From positions 1 through 64,000 of the forward strand of contig JABMNT010000219.1 in the NCBI GenBank assembly GCA_013203595.1: DNA of 64,000 nucleotides. The letters are read 5' to 3'. This stretch comes from Rhodospirillales bacterium (lineage in GTDB: Bacteria; Pseudomonadota; Alphaproteobacteria; Rhodospirillales; Casp-alpha2). This document shows, in pieces, positions 18,360 through 27,287 of this stretch. A program made the position numbers and the translations under genes. Position 1 is the stretch's first letter. Each line of letters opens with the position of its first letter. The notes under the pieces were generated by a model. It had not been told where the DNA came from, did not search any database, and was given only the letters and a program-made list of their open reading frames with translations.

Positions 18360-19411
18360 TACTCCTGAACTCCACTCCAGTTACGAATTAACTCGGCAAC
18401 CCGCTCGACATTTTCCGGTGGTGTCGGCGGTAAAATACCATGCCCTAAATTAAATATGAAAGGCCCGCCCGAAAGCGTTCTCAATATATCATCAACTGCC
18501 TTATCAAGCGCATTTCCGCCTGCCATCAATACATGATTATCCAGGTTTCCCTGTACACAGACCTGGGTCTGTAAATGATCTTTAGCCCATTGCAGGCCAA
18601 CGGAATGATCGATACTGACCGCATTCATTCGTGTTTCCCTGGCAAAATCCTCATATTTACTTCCTGCATTACGTGGAAATCCGATAATCGGAATATGTGG
18701 ATGAGCAGCCCGTACATTTTCAACAATCCGTCTGTTCGGCTCGATAACCAGACGCCGAAATTGATCTTCAGACAACACCCCCGACCAGCTGTCAAACAGC
18801 TGCAGAACTTCAGCACCGGCGATAACCTGCTGGATCAGATACTGACTGACGGCATCAACCAGAAGATCTATCAGTTGTTTGAATCCTGCCTGATCTTCAT
18901 AATCCCACAAACGCGCGGTTCCGCATTCGGTACCACCACGCCCTTCAACCATATAAATAGCCAGCGTCCAGGGCGCGCCGGCAAAACCAATAAGTGATGT
19001 TGTCGCGGGAATCTCCTTAGACAAGCGACTCAGAACTTCATAAACCGGACTCAAATGATCATGAAGACGATCTATATTTAATTCAGCCAGCTGACGGGTA
19101 TTGCGTATCGGTTCAAGAACCGGTCCTTCCCCCTCCTTGAATTCAACCTGTTGACCCAGGGCATCTGGAACCACCAGAATATCGGAAAACATAATTGCCG
19201 CATCCGTGTGCAGACGTCGGAGCGGCTGCAGGGTAACCTCCACCGCCAGATCCGGTGTATAACAGAAATTCAGAAAATTCCGGGCGGTTGCCCGTATTTT
19301 CCGATACTCCGGTAAATAACGGCCAGCCTGGCGCATAAACCAGAACGGCGGGGTCGCCAGAGTTTCTCCGTTTAAGGCGCGAATAAGTTTTTTCTGTGTT
19401 TGCTGACTCAT
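18359..19411 (-). CDS. hemE: uroporphyrinogen decarboxylase
   Basis: A 350-residue TIM-barrel enzyme. The signature RQAGRYLPEYR (27-37) and GFAGAPWTLAIYMVEG are intact. It decarboxylates uroporphyrinogen III to coproporphyrinogen III. The ATG at 19409-19411 (MSQQTQKKLIRAL) fits the family start; an in-frame GTG at 19421-19423 would add four residues. It is the gene immediately left of the predicted replication origin, as in Caulobacter and Rickettsia. Confidence 0.95.
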   Translation of the reverse strand: MSQQTQKKLIRALNGETLATPPFWFMRQAGRYLPEYRKIRATARNFLNFCYTPDLAVEVTLQPLRRLHTDAAIMFSDILVVPDALGQQVEFKEGEGPVLEPIRNTRQLAELNIDRLHDHLSPVYEVLSRLSKEIPATTSLIGFAGAPWTLAIYMVEGRGGTECGTARLWDYEDQAGFKQLIDLLVDAVSQYLIQQVIAGAEVLQLFDSWSGVLSEDQFRRLVIEPNRRIVENVRAAHPHIPIIGFPRNAGSKYEDFARETRMNAVSIDHSVGLQWAKDHLQTQVCVQGNLDNHVLMAGGNALDKAVDDILRTLSGGPFIFNLGHGILPPTPPENVERVAELIRNWSGVQE

Positions 19412-19855
19412 CTGTGTTTTCACCGATTTTTCAAAGTTATCCCATACCCCTCATAATAAGTATTTATATAAATAAAAAGGTAGTTGTTGTAGTAGTAGGG
19501 TGGATAACGGGGATTATCTGTTATCCAGAAATCTGCACACAGCCCTGTAACAGCAGTCCGGGTTCGCGATTTTCTGTGGATATTTTCGTTTTGACAGAGA
19601 GTATTTTTCCCGCAAACCCTGTCAGTCTGTCTTTCGGTTTTTGATTATTTACAGCGTGTGTAACGAGGATAAGTTTTTCAATGGGCATCTGATTTGGTTT
19701 CTCCCCAGCCCTATATAAGTTTACCCCCAGCGTATAAGCACAGGTGCTGAATTCGGATGAAAGTGCATGAAACGGTTGATCCGACTTATTCAAGTGTTTA
19801 TCCACATCTTATACAAACCTCTCTTTACTGATTTATCTCGGGACAAAACCACAGC
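19412..19855. other. oriC: predicted chromosomal replication origin (oriC)
   Basis: This is the longest stretch in the window without a gene and lies between hemE and ppsR (the RP001/DUF299 homologue), the arrangement described for the origins of Caulobacter crescentus and Rickettsia prowazekii. It holds one perfect DnaA box (TTATCCACA, 19798-19806). Three single-mismatch boxes are 19499-19507 (complement strand), 19521-19529 and 19575-19583 (complement strand). A weaker TTATACAAA is at 19809-19817. An AT-rich run at about 19452-19484 is a candidate unwinding element. Both flanking genes are transcribed away from the region. Confidence 0.85.
19798..19806 (+). promoter_or_regulatory. DnaA box (perfect)
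   Basis: TTATCCACA matches the high-affinity DnaA box consensus exactly. It lies 50 bases before the ppsR start, within the predicted origin. Confidence 0.8.
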
Positions 19856-20674
19856 ATGAAAGATTTTCACATTCATTTGGTTTCTGATTCCACGGGGGAA
19901 ACAGTTATTCTGGTTGCACGGGCGTCGTTAGTTCATTTTGATGATATTGAACCCGTTGAACATCACTGGATGATGATCCGGTCTCCGGATCAAGTTAAAG
20001 ATGTTCTTAAATATATAGCAGAAAAACCGGGTTTTGTCATTTTCACGCTGGTTAATCAGGCCAACCGTAAAATACTGGAAGAAGGCTGTCGGCGGCTGCA
20101 ATTGCCCTGTATTCCAGTTCTTGATCCGGTTGTTGCCGGATTGGGAACCTATCTGGGAGCGGAAACCCATGCCCGCCCGGGCGGCCAGCATGTTCTGGAC
20201 GATGAATATTTTGCCCGCATTGAAGCCATGCAGTTCTCCCTGGCCCATGATGATGGGCAATCGACCTGGGATATAGATGATGCGGATGTAGTGCTTTTGG
20301 GGGTTTCACGAACTTCAAAGACACCAACCAGTATTTATCTGGCAAACCGGGGTATCAAGACGGCAAACATTCCGATTGTTCCCGGCTGTCCGATTCCGGA
20401 CGAAATATTTCATGCAAAGAATCCGTTGATCGTTGGTTTGACCAAGGACCCGAAACGCCTGGTCGAGATCCGGCGACAGCGTTTGCGTATGATCGATCAG
20501 GATGAAAATACAGACTATGTCGATTTGGAGATGGTTTCGAAAGAAATCAACGATGCACGGCGATTGTTCAATAAACACAACTGGACAACTATCAATGTCA
20601 GTCGAAAGTCGATCGAGGAAACGGCTGCGACGGTACTTAAATTGTATTACGAGCGGACGGAGAGTTCACTCTGA
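19856..20674 (+). CDS. ppsR: pyruvate, water/phosphate dikinase regulatory protein (DUF299, bifunctional kinase/phosphorylase)
   Basis: A 272-residue DUF299 protein. The P-loop-like signature GVSRTSKTPTSIYL (149-162) and the opening FHIHLVSDSTGET are diagnostic. Such proteins use ADP to phosphorylate, and phosphate to dephosphorylate, PPDK or PEP synthase, controlling pyruvate-PEP interconversion. Which of the two is the target cannot be told here. Its homologue RP001 marks the right side of origins in Rickettsia and Caulobacter. Confidence 0.93.
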   Translation: MKDFHIHLVSDSTGETVILVARASLVHFDDIEPVEHHWMMIRSPDQVKDVLKYIAEKPGFVIFTLVNQANRKILEEGCRRLQLPCIPVLDPVVAGLGTYLGAETHARPGGQHVLDDEYFARIEAMQFSLAHDDGQSTWDIDDADVVLLGVSRTSKTPTSIYLANRGIKTANIPIVPGCPIPDEIFHAKNPLIVGLTKDPKRLVEIRRQRLRMIDQDENTDYVDLEMVSKEINDARRLFNKHNWTTINVSRKSIEETAATVLKLYYERTESSL

Positions 20675-20679
20675 CTAAG

Positions 20680-21276
20680 TTGCCGCCTTTTATTCTGGCG
20701 TCAGAAAGTGCGTCGCGAAAGGCGTTGCTGGAGGCGGCTGCGGTACCTTTCATGGCGGTCGCATCAGATGTTGACGAGAGTCTGATTAAAACGGCAGAGA
20801 AGACGAAAAAATCCTCCTCATCCGAATTGGCCCTGATCCTGGCGCTGGCGAAAGCAAGGGCTGTCAGTAAACGGTACCCTTATTCCTATGTGCTGGGGGC
20901 CGATCAGATCCTGGAATGTGACGGCTTTTTTTTCGATAAACCCCAAACCCTGAACGATGCCAGGACCCAATTGATAGCTTTGCGCGGTCGTGATCACCAA
21001 TTGATAAACAGCCTGGTGGTGGTCAAAGACAATCAGCTGCAATGGCAGCATACGGCGATTGCCAGATTAACAATGCGCAATTTTTCGGAAAGCTTTCTGG
21101 ACACCTATCTGGCAGCAGTTGGCGATGCTATCCTCGGCTCTCCGGGCGGTTATCATCTGGAGGGGATGGGTAGTCAGTTGTTTGAGACAATTGATGGCGA
21201 TTATTTTACCATTCTGGGTTTGCCACTGCTTCCTTTGCTGGCTTATTTGCGGCAAATTCACATACTTGCGGATTAA
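20680..21276 (+). CDS. maf: Maf family nucleotide pyrophosphatase
   Basis: The protein has about 198 residues. ILASESASRKALLEAA is the Maf N-terminal signature; VLGADQILECDG carries the catalytic Asp region, and GGYHLEGMGSQLFETIDGDYFTILGLPL is the conserved C-terminal block. Maf proteins hydrolyse non-canonical or methylated nucleoside triphosphates. No ATG exists at the 5' end. A TTG at 20680 is the simplest start, but GGAGAG (20659-20664) is better spaced for the in-frame CTG at 20671. It follows ppsR by 5 bases. Confidence 0.88.
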   Translation: MPPFILASESASRKALLEAAAVPFMAVASDVDESLIKTAEKTKKSSSSELALILALAKARAVSKRYPYSYVLGADQILECDGFFFDKPQTLNDARTQLIALRGRDHQLINSLVVVKDNQLQWQHTAIARLTMRNFSESFLDTYLAAVGDAILGSPGGYHLEGMGSQLFETIDGDYFTILGLPLLPLLAYLRQIHILAD

Positions 21277-21301
21277 AGGTTGAATGACGGGGGCGAGGTC
21301 A

Positions 21302-22159
21302 ATGGGTGAGATCAAAAAACAGGCATTGGCCGGCGTCATGGGTTGGCCGGTCAACCATTCCCTGTCGCCGAACCTGCATGGGTTTTGGCTGGAGCAATAC
21401 GCCATTGACGGGGCCTATGTGCGTTTGGCGGTGTCGCCGGCTAATCTGGAAGCGGCCGTGCGCGCCTTACCGACCTTGGGTTTTGCCGGAACCAATGTGA
21501 CGGTTCCCCACAAGGAAGCGGTTATGGGCTTTGTTGACAGGATTGATCCGGTGGCCGCGCGCATTGGTGCGGTGAACACGATTTTTGTTGAGGACGATGG
21601 CTCTCTGACCGGCACCAATACCGATGCCTACGGATTTATGGAAAATCTGAAAGATAAAGCACCGTCATGGCAGGCCAGGGCCGCAACCTGCGTTGTTCTC
21701 GGCGCCGGCGGTGCGGCGCGGGCCGTGGTGGCGTCCCTGGTTGACGCCGGCGTGGCGGAAGTCAGGCTGGTAAACCGGACGCGGGCACGGGCGCAACAGC
21801 TGGCGCAATCGATTGGTGGCCCGGTTTGTGTTCATGACTGGTCGGCTGCCGCCGCCGTTCTGGACGGTGCCTCTTTGGTGGTTAATACCACCACACTTGG
21901 CATGCATAACCAGCCGTCCCTGGACCTGGCTTTGGATGCATTGCCCGCCAACGCCGTGGTTGCAGATATCGTATATGTGCCGCTGGTGACGCCGTTGCTG
22001 CGGCAGGCTGAAGCACGGGGTCTGGCAACTGTTGACGGATTGGGGATGCTGCTGCATCAGGCGGTACCCGGGTTTGCCGGCTGGTTTGGCCGGTCTCCGC
22101 AGGTTACCGAAGCCCTGCGCGACCATGTCCTGGAAATTCTTGCCGGGCGAAGCCGCTAG
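21302..22159 (+). CDS. aroE: shikimate dehydrogenase (NADP)
   Basis: A protein of about 285 residues. The shikimate-binding N-domain has GWPVNHSLSPNLHGFW and TNVTVPHKEAV with the catalytic lysine. The Rossmann C-domain has VLGAGGAARAVVASL, and VDGLGMLLHQAVPGF is near the end. It reduces 3-dehydroshikimate. The ATG at 21302 begins MGEIKKQALAG, the usual family start; an ATG at 21284 with AAAGG upstream would add six residues. Confidence 0.95.
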   Translation: MGEIKKQALAGVMGWPVNHSLSPNLHGFWLEQYAIDGAYVRLAVSPANLEAAVRALPTLGFAGTNVTVPHKEAVMGFVDRIDPVAARIGAVNTIFVEDDGSLTGTNTDAYGFMENLKDKAPSWQARAATCVVLGAGGAARAVVASLVDAGVAEVRLVNRTRARAQQLAQSIGGPVCVHDWSAAAAVLDGASLVVNTTTLGMHNQPSLDLALDALPANAVVADIVYVPLVTPLLRQAEARGLATVDGLGMLLHQAVPGFAGWFGRSPQVTEALRDHVLEILAGRSR

Positions 22160-22162
22160 GCG

Positions 22163-22786
22163 ATGATTATTCTTGGTCTCACCGGTTCCATCGGCATGGG
22201 CAAGTCGACGGCTGCCGGAGATTTCAGGCGGATGGGTGTGGCGGTCCATGATGCGGACGCGGAGGTGCATCAATTGATGGCACCTGCGGGTGCGGCTTTT
22301 GCGCCTCTGTGTCAGGCCTTTCCTGATATGGTAACGGCAGGGACCATCGACCGGCGTCGGCTCGGCGACCGGGTTTTCGCAGACCCGGCTGCCCTGCGGC
22401 AACTTGAGGCGATTTTGCACCCGCTGGTTCGCCAGCAGAAGCTATGGTTCCTGAAGAAAGCGGCAGCGCGGGGGCGGAGGCTGGTTGTCCTCGATATCCC
22501 GCTGTTGTTTGAAACGGGCGGTGAAGCCGATTGTGACGGTGTCTGTGTTGTTACGGCACCGAAATTTGTGCAGCGGGGGCGGGTTCTGCGCCGACCGGGT
22601 ATGAGTCTTGGCAAATTCCACAGAATTCTGGCCAGTCAGGTGCCTGATGCCTTAAAATGCGAGAAAGCCGACTTTGTCATCGATACGAGCCGGGGCCGGC
22701 TTGTGAGCCGGCGCATGATCCGTCACATTGTTGACGAGGTGCGGCTTTGGCATCCTTGCAAGTGGCCGTCGAAGCGGGCGCTGTGA
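22163..22786 (+). CDS. coaE: dephospho-CoA kinase
   Basis: A 207-residue P-loop kinase; Walker A is GLTGSIGMGKST (5-16). DADAEVHQLM and DIPLLFETGGE are the other conserved blocks. It phosphorylates dephospho-CoA, the last step of CoA synthesis. In place of the usual V-x-A-xx-E-x-Q-xx-R lid motif it reads VTAPKFVQRGRVLRRPGMS, a somewhat divergent lid. It follows aroE by 3 bases. Confidence 0.93.
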   Translation: MIILGLTGSIGMGKSTAAGDFRRMGVAVHDADAEVHQLMAPAGAAFAPLCQAFPDMVTAGTIDRRRLGDRVFADPAALRQLEAILHPLVRQQKLWFLKKAAARGRRLVVLDIPLLFETGGEADCDGVCVVTAPKFVQRGRVLRRPGMSLGKFHRILASQVPDALKCEKADFVIDTSRGRLVSRRMIRHIVDEVRLWHPCKWPSKRAL

Positions 22787-22835
22787 GGCTCAGAAATCAC
22801 AGGCGCTGGACATACATATACAGGTGGGAAATGGC

Positions 22836-23525
22836 ATGCGGGAAATTGTTCTAGATACGGAAACTACGGGCCTGGACCCCAAGTCGGGTCACCGCATTGT
22901 TGAAATCGGCTGTGTCGAGCTGGTCAATCATGTGCCGACCAGCCGGACCTATCACCAGTATATCAATCCCGAGCGCGATATGCCGGCCGAAGCCTTTCGG
23001 GTGCATGGCCTGTCCGTCGAGTTCCTGGGTGAACATCCGGTCTTTGCTGAAATTGTCGATGCCTTTGTCGAGTTTGTGGATGGTGCAACCCTGATTATCC
23101 ATAATGCCGAATTCGACATGGGTTTTATAAACGCCGAACTTGGTAAGCTTGACCGACCCCGTCTCGCCATGGAAAGCACCATTGATACGGTCCGCATGGC
23201 CCGTAAAAAGTTTCCCGGCGCTCCGGCAAACCTGGATTCATTATGCAAACGGTTTGGCATTGATAACTCAAACCGCGAACTGCATGGGGCACTGCTCGAT
23301 GCCCGGCTTCTGGCGGATGTCTATCTGGAACTCATTGGTGGGCGACAGACGGATCTGGGGTTTTCCGGCGACCGCAACCGGGCAGACGGCGGTGAAGTGG
23401 ACAGCACCTCGGTAGCGCGCGCACCGCGCGCACACAGCCCGTCGCCTGAGGAAGAAGCCCGGCACAGGGCGTTTCTGACGAAACTGTCATCGCCCCTGTG
23501 GCTGGCGGATGATCCCGCATCGTAA
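22836..23525 (+). CDS. dnaQ: DNA polymerase III epsilon subunit (3'-5' proofreading exonuclease)
   Basis: A 229-residue DEDDh exonuclease. Exo I is VLDTETTGLD with Asp7 and Glu9, Exo II is IIHNAEFDMGFINAEL, and Exo III is ELHGALLDARLLADVYLEL. The C-terminal tail (about 180-229) should bind the polymerase alpha subunit. It proofreads replication. The ATG at 22836 follows AGGTGGGA. It closes the ppsR-maf-aroE-coaE-dnaQ run to the right of oriC. Confidence 0.95.
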   Translation: MREIVLDTETTGLDPKSGHRIVEIGCVELVNHVPTSRTYHQYINPERDMPAEAFRVHGLSVEFLGEHPVFAEIVDAFVEFVDGATLIIHNAEFDMGFINAELGKLDRPRLAMESTIDTVRMARKKFPGAPANLDSLCKRFGIDNSNRELHGALLDARLLADVYLELIGGRQTDLGFSGDRNRADGGEVDSTSVARAPRAHSPSPEEEARHRAFLTKLSSPLWLADDPAS

Positions 23526-23574
23526 ACAGGATGCCGGTTCAGGCTGAAGCCTGATTGATACGGAGCTGATCGGG

Positions 23575-24087
23575 TCAGACGTCGATGGTGGTTTTGTCGC
23601 CGTCTGCATTGTCAGCTGCAGCGGCCGCTTGCTGGTTTTGCATTTCGCGCTGGAACATGGCGACAAAATCAACGGTGCCCAGCATTAATGGCGGAAAACC
23701 GCCTTCACGGGTGGCGTTTGCCAGAATTGCCCGGGCGAAGGGAAACAACAGGCGCGGGCATTCGATATAGGCCAGCGGATGAATATGCTCCGGTTCCGCA
23801 TTCAATGTGAATACACCGGCATAATCGAGCTCCAGCAAAAAGGCCGTATCGTCATCGACGGTGGCGTGGGCGGAAATACTCAGAATAATCTCGAAGACAT
23901 TTTTATCAAACCCGTTGGCTTCCACATTGACGGTTACGTTAATGTCCGGCTGCTTTTGTTGCATGATCTGGAAAATACCGGGTGCCGCTGGTGCTTCAAA
24001 GGACAGGTCCTTGATGTATTGGGCGTTGATTGTGATTGGTGGCGGGGGGGCATTGTTTTCAACGGCATTTTCGGGTGTATCGGCCAT
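23575..24087 (-). CDS. secB: protein-export chaperone SecB
   Basis: A 170-residue protein starting at the ATG at 24085-24087, which has an excellent AAGGAGAT Shine-Dalgarno. Hallmarks are INAQYIKDLSFEAP and LAYIECPRLLFPFARAIL; the C-terminal tail is Ala/Asp-rich. SecB tetramers hold precursor proteins unfolded and deliver them to SecA. It is convergent with dnaQ, a typical alphaproteobacterial arrangement. Confidence 0.95.
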   Translation of the reverse strand: MADTPENAVENNAPPPPITINAQYIKDLSFEAPAAPGIFQIMQQKQPDINVTVNVEANGFDKNVFEIILSISAHATVDDDTAFLLELDYAGVFTLNAEPEHIHPLAYIECPRLLFPFARAILANATREGGFPPLMLGTVDFVAMFQREMQNQQAAAAADNADGDKTTIDV

Positions 24088-24171
24088 GGGTGATCTCCTT
24101 AATTGCAAGCGAGGGAACGGCTATCATGGAAAACCCGGTTCGACAACTGTTTCCCTGATTTGCGAGAACAA

Positions 24172-24210
24172 AAAAAGCCGGCGGTCCATTGGCGGGTCCA
24201 CCGGCTTTTT
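24172..24210 (-). terminator. Rho-independent terminator (probably bidirectional)
   Basis: The plus strand reads AAAAAAGCCGGCGG, a short loop, then CCACCGGCTTTTT. This gives a GC-rich stem flanked by an A-run on one side and a T-run on the other. It lies 26 bases downstream of the quinone oxidoreductase stop on the minus strand and upstream of secB. Confidence 0.8.
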
Positions 24211-24235
24211 CGCAAAGGTTTTGGATGGGCCTGGC

Positions 24236-25210
24236 TTAGGGCAGCAAGACCGTGGAGCCGGTGGTTTTTGAAGCTTCCAGATCGTCATGGGCCTGTTTTG
24301 CATCGCGCAGTGGGTAGGTTTGCCCGATATTGATCTTAACGGCGCCGCTGGCGACCACGTCAAACAGCTGGTTTGCACAATCCATTAATAATTCCCGTGT
24401 CGCGGTGTGGGTAACCAGGGTTGGGCGGGTGACAAACAGCGAGCCACCAGCGGCCAGCCGACCAAGCGCCAGATCGGTAATCGGCCCCGATGAGTTGCCA
24501 TAACTGACCAGCATGCCGAACGGGCTGAGCGAGGCCAGCGAGGTATCGAGTGTCGCCTTGCCTACGGAATCGTAGGAGACAATGACGCCCTTGCCGCCGG
24601 TGATTTCCTTGACGCGGGCGGCCACGTCTTCGTCGCGGTGGAGGATCGCATGGTCAGCACCGAGCGCCTTGATCATTTCAGCTTTTTCCGGGGTGCTGAC
24701 ACATCCGATGACGGTTGCCCCCAGATGCTTGGCCCATTGCACCAGAATCTGGCCGACACCGCCGGCGGCGGCCCACACCAGGATCGTATCGCCGGCTTTC
24801 ACTTCATGGGTCCGGCGCAGCAGATACATGGCCGTCATTCCCTTCAGCATCATGGCGGCGGCTGTCTGGTCTTCAATATTTGCCGGGGTTTTGACAATAT
24901 GGCTGACATTGATCACCCGGGATTCGGCGTAGGATCCCATGCCCGAGCCGTAGGCGACCCGGTCGCCGACGGCAAATTCGCTGACATCTTCGCCGACCTG
25001 TTCAATAACTCCGGCGCCTTCATTTCCCAGAATGACGGGAAACCCGCCGCCTGAATACATGCCACTGCGCTGGTAGACATCGAGAAAATTCAGGCCGACG
25101 GCTGTATGACGGATCAGGACCTGACCGGGACCCGGTGCGCCAACCTCAACGTCTTCCCATTTCATTTCGTCTGAGCTGCCGGTCTTGTAAATGCGAATGG
25201 CTTTGGTCAT
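24236..25210 (-). CDS. NADPH:quinone oxidoreductase (zinc-independent MDR family)
   Basis: A 324-residue medium-chain reductase. The N-terminal GroES-like fold has GLNFLDVYQRSGMY and GNEGAGVIEQVGEDV, and the Rossmann loop AAAGGVGQ is near residue 150. Zinc-binding cysteines are absent, as expected for the Qor/zeta-crystallin branch. It reduces quinones with NADPH. The ATG at 25208-25210 has AGGAG upstream. It stands alone and ends at a strong terminator. Confidence 0.9.
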   Translation of the reverse strand: MTKAIRIYKTGSSDEMKWEDVEVGAPGPGQVLIRHTAVGLNFLDVYQRSGMYSGGGFPVILGNEGAGVIEQVGEDVSEFAVGDRVAYGSGMGSYAESRVINVSHIVKTPANIEDQTAAAMMLKGMTAMYLLRRTHEVKAGDTILVWAAAGGVGQILVQWAKHLGATVIGCVSTPEKAEMIKALGADHAILHRDEDVAARVKEITGGKGVIVSYDSVGKATLDTSLASLSPFGMLVSYGNSSGPITDLALGRLAAGGSLFVTRPTLVTHTATRELLMDCANQLFDVVASGAVKINIGQTYPLRDAKQAHDDLEASKTTGSTVLLP

Positions 25211-25400
25211 TAGGGACTCCTGTGTGCGTAAATTGGAAACAGGGCGGTATTTAAGGGAAAGTGAGACATTTCCGCAAGGCTCATTTGAGCGGAACAATTG
25301 TGCCCGCTTGTATCTAATTCGCTGCCGGACAGGGGATAAACAGTCAGCTGTGTCCTTATTTTTTATGGTGAACCGCAGAAGAACGGGTTATGGCTGGCAG

Positions 25401-26105
25401 ATGTCAATGGTAATGGATGATAAGCGTGCGTTTGCACGGGGATTCAGGGAAATCCTGCCGCTCAGTATGGGTGCCGGCATTTATGGCCTGGCTTTTGGTT
25501 TGCTGGCGGCACAGGCCGGGTTGGATGACCTTGAAGTGGGGTTCATGGGGACTTTGGTTTTTGCCGGGGCGTCACAAATTGTTGCCGTCGAACGGATTGT
25601 CGCCGGTGCCGGCAGTCTCGTTGCGGTCGTTGCCGGCATTGCCCTCAACCTGAGGCTTTTGCTGATAACCGCGTCCATTCGCGATGTTTATGCGGGGCGC
25701 CCGTTCTGGCAGGTGGTCCTTGGTGCCCATCTGACAACCGATGAAAACTGGGCCTTGATGCTGGCGGCGCGGGCCCGTGGTGAGCAGGCCGGTTACTGGT
25801 ATCTGGTCGGCGCCGGCATTAACCTGATCCTTGTTTGGGTGGTGGCCACTGTCGCCGGTGTTTCCTTTGCGTCGGAGATTGCCGACCCCCGGGCCCTGGG
25901 CATGGATTTTGCCTTCACCGCTGCTTTTATTGCCATTGCCCGCAGTCTGTGGGCGGGCCGCCCGGACCTTGTGCCCTGGGCAACATCGTTTCTGGTGGTT
26001 GCGCTGCTGATGCTGCCCGGATGGGTCGATGCGTCCTGGGCCATGATCGCCGGTGGCGTCGCCGGGGCGGTGGTGGCGGCGCTGGGACCCGGTCGCCATG
26101 AGTGA
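25401..26105 (+). CDS. azlC: AzlC family branched-chain amino acid permease, large subunit
   Basis: A 234-residue integral membrane protein beginning MSMVMDDKRAFARGFREILPLSMG. AzlC hallmarks are VFAGASQIVAV and the NLRLLLITASIRDVY block, followed by HLTTDENWALM. With AzlD it exports or transports branched-chain amino acids. ATGs at 25401, 25407 and 25413 are all possible, and an earlier one at 25365 is less likely. The last codons overlap azlD. Confidence 0.88.
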   Translation: MSMVMDDKRAFARGFREILPLSMGAGIYGLAFGLLAAQAGLDDLEVGFMGTLVFAGASQIVAVERIVAGAGSLVAVVAGIALNLRLLLITASIRDVYAGRPFWQVVLGAHLTTDENWALMLAARARGEQAGYWYLVGAGINLILVWVVATVAGVSFASEIADPRALGMDFAFTAAFIAIARSLWAGRPDLVPWATSFLVVALLMLPGWVDASWAMIAGGVAGAVVAALGPGRHE

Positions 26106-26391
26106 TACCTGGCTTGTCATTTTGCTTTTGGCTGTGGCCACCTTTGCCATTCGCATGTGCGGTGCCCTGCTGGGTCAGCGATTGCCGCAGCAGGGCAGCT
26201 GGGCGCGGGCCCTCAAGGCCCTGCCCGGTAGTCTGATTGTCGCTCTGGTTTCCGTGTCCCTGTTGGCGGGGGGTCCGGCTGAATGGGTTGCCGGGGCCAT
26301 CGCTCTGGTTGTTGCCACCTTGACGCGTAATCTGGTGCTGACAATGGCGGTCGGGATCGGCGCGATCTGGCTGCTCAGATTTTACGCATGA
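26098..26391 (+). CDS. azlD: AzlD family branched-chain amino acid transport protein, small subunit
   Basis: A 97-residue hydrophobic protein with the AzlD pattern of three to four helices, including FAIRMCGALLGQRLP and a terminal GIGAIWLLR. Its ATG (26098) overlaps the end of azlC by 8 bases, so the two subunits are translationally coupled. Confidence 0.87.
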   Translation: MSDTWLVILLLAVATFAIRMCGALLGQRLPQQGSWARALKALPGSLIVALVSVSLLAGGPAEWVAGAIALVVATLTRNLVLTMAVGIGAIWLLRFYA

Positions 26392-26507
26392 GCCATGGAT
26401 TGTCACGGATAGGGGTACGGTTTTAATGGATCAAAAAGTAATCGGCGGTGTTACCGGTCTATGCTAAGGTTTTCAGGCTTTTGTGGTTCTATGTGGGGGA
26501 TTGAAAC

Positions 26508-26804
26508 ATGTGTCAGATATTTGCCGGTCAGGAGCCGGACAGTTATGCAACCGAGCATCGCTCTTTGCGGCTCAATGGTCAGTGTACGTCGGTGCGCCTT
26601 GAAGTTGCGTTCTGGCAGTTGCTTGATACCATCGCCGCCGAAGAGGGCCTGAGCACTCCGCATTTCATATCCCGCCTGCATGGCGAGGTTTTATTGCTGC
26701 ACGGAGAGGTGCGTAATTTTACCTCCCTGTTGCGCTGCGCCTGCCTGAAATATCTGAGTCAGCAGGCCGGGCGCAACTCGCCGTTTTCCGCGGCAGCGGC
26801 GTAG
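26508..26804 (+). CDS. ribbon-helix-helix domain protein (RHH_4-like)
   Basis: A 98-residue protein with a good Shine-Dalgarno (GGGGG). The segment SLRLNGQCTSVRLEVAFW is followed by two helices. This fits the ribbon-helix-helix proteins found in Alphaproteobacteria, which resemble aryl-sulfate sulfotransferase-associated or arc-type regulators. The Asn/Arg-rich strand and TSVRLE match that family. The target is unknown; it stands alone between azlCD and gloA. Confidence 0.7.
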   Translation: MCQIFAGQEPDSYATEHRSLRLNGQCTSVRLEVAFWQLLDTIAAEEGLSTPHFISRLHGEVLLLHGEVRNFTSLLRCACLKYLSQQAGRNSPFSAAAA

Positions 26805-26879
26805 CACAGGGATAACACCCGGGTGCTGGACGTTCCTTTATAGTGATGGTCAGTCAGGGCTGAGGAAAGGACAGAAAGC

Positions 26880-27275
26880 GTGGCCAAAGCCATCCATACC
26901 ATGATCCGGGTGCTGGACGAGGCGCGTTCCGTTAATTTTTATGATCAGGTTTTTGGCATGGTGGTGGTGGACCGCTTCGATTTCGAGACCTTCACCCTGG
27001 TTTACCTGCGCAGCGGGGACGCGGATTATGAGATTGAGCTGACCATCAACAAGGATCAGACGGAGCCTTATGACCATGGCTCTGGTTACGGGCATATGGC
27101 CTTTGTCGTCGATGATCTTGAGCAGGAACATAACCGGCTGCAAGCGGCAGGATACAGCCCGCGAAACATAGTTGCCTTTGCGCCCGACGGGGTCCTGATG
27201 GCCCGGTTCTTTTTTGTTGCCGACCCCGATGGCTATCAAATCGAGATTTTACAAAAACACGGCCGTTACAAATAG
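26880..27275 (+). CDS. gloA: lactoylglutathione lyase (glyoxalase I)
   Basis: A 131-residue VOC protein starting at GTG 26880 after AGGAAAGGA. The four metal ligands of glyoxalase I are in place: His6 (HTMIRV), Glu53 (IELT), His72 (YGHMAFVV) and Glu122 (DPDGYQIEIL). It isomerises the methylglyoxal-glutathione hemithioacetal to S-lactoylglutathione. It is followed after 12 bases by a muconolactone-isomerase-like gene on the same strand. Confidence 0.92.
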   Translation: MAKAIHTMIRVLDEARSVNFYDQVFGMVVVDRFDFETFTLVYLRSGDADYEIELTINKDQTEPYDHGSGYGHMAFVVDDLEQEHNRLQAAGYSPRNIVAFAPDGVLMARFFFVADPDGYQIEILQKHGRYK

Positions 27276-27287
27276 GAGGAGGAAAGT

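Noticed and set aside
19437-19445. TTATCCCAT as a further DnaA box
   Set aside because: Three mismatches from the consensus; too weak to count.
19521-19805. 94-codon open frame on the minus strand within the origin region
   Set aside because: It covers DnaA boxes and has no ribosome site or recognisable domain; the hemE-ppsR gap is better explained as oriC.
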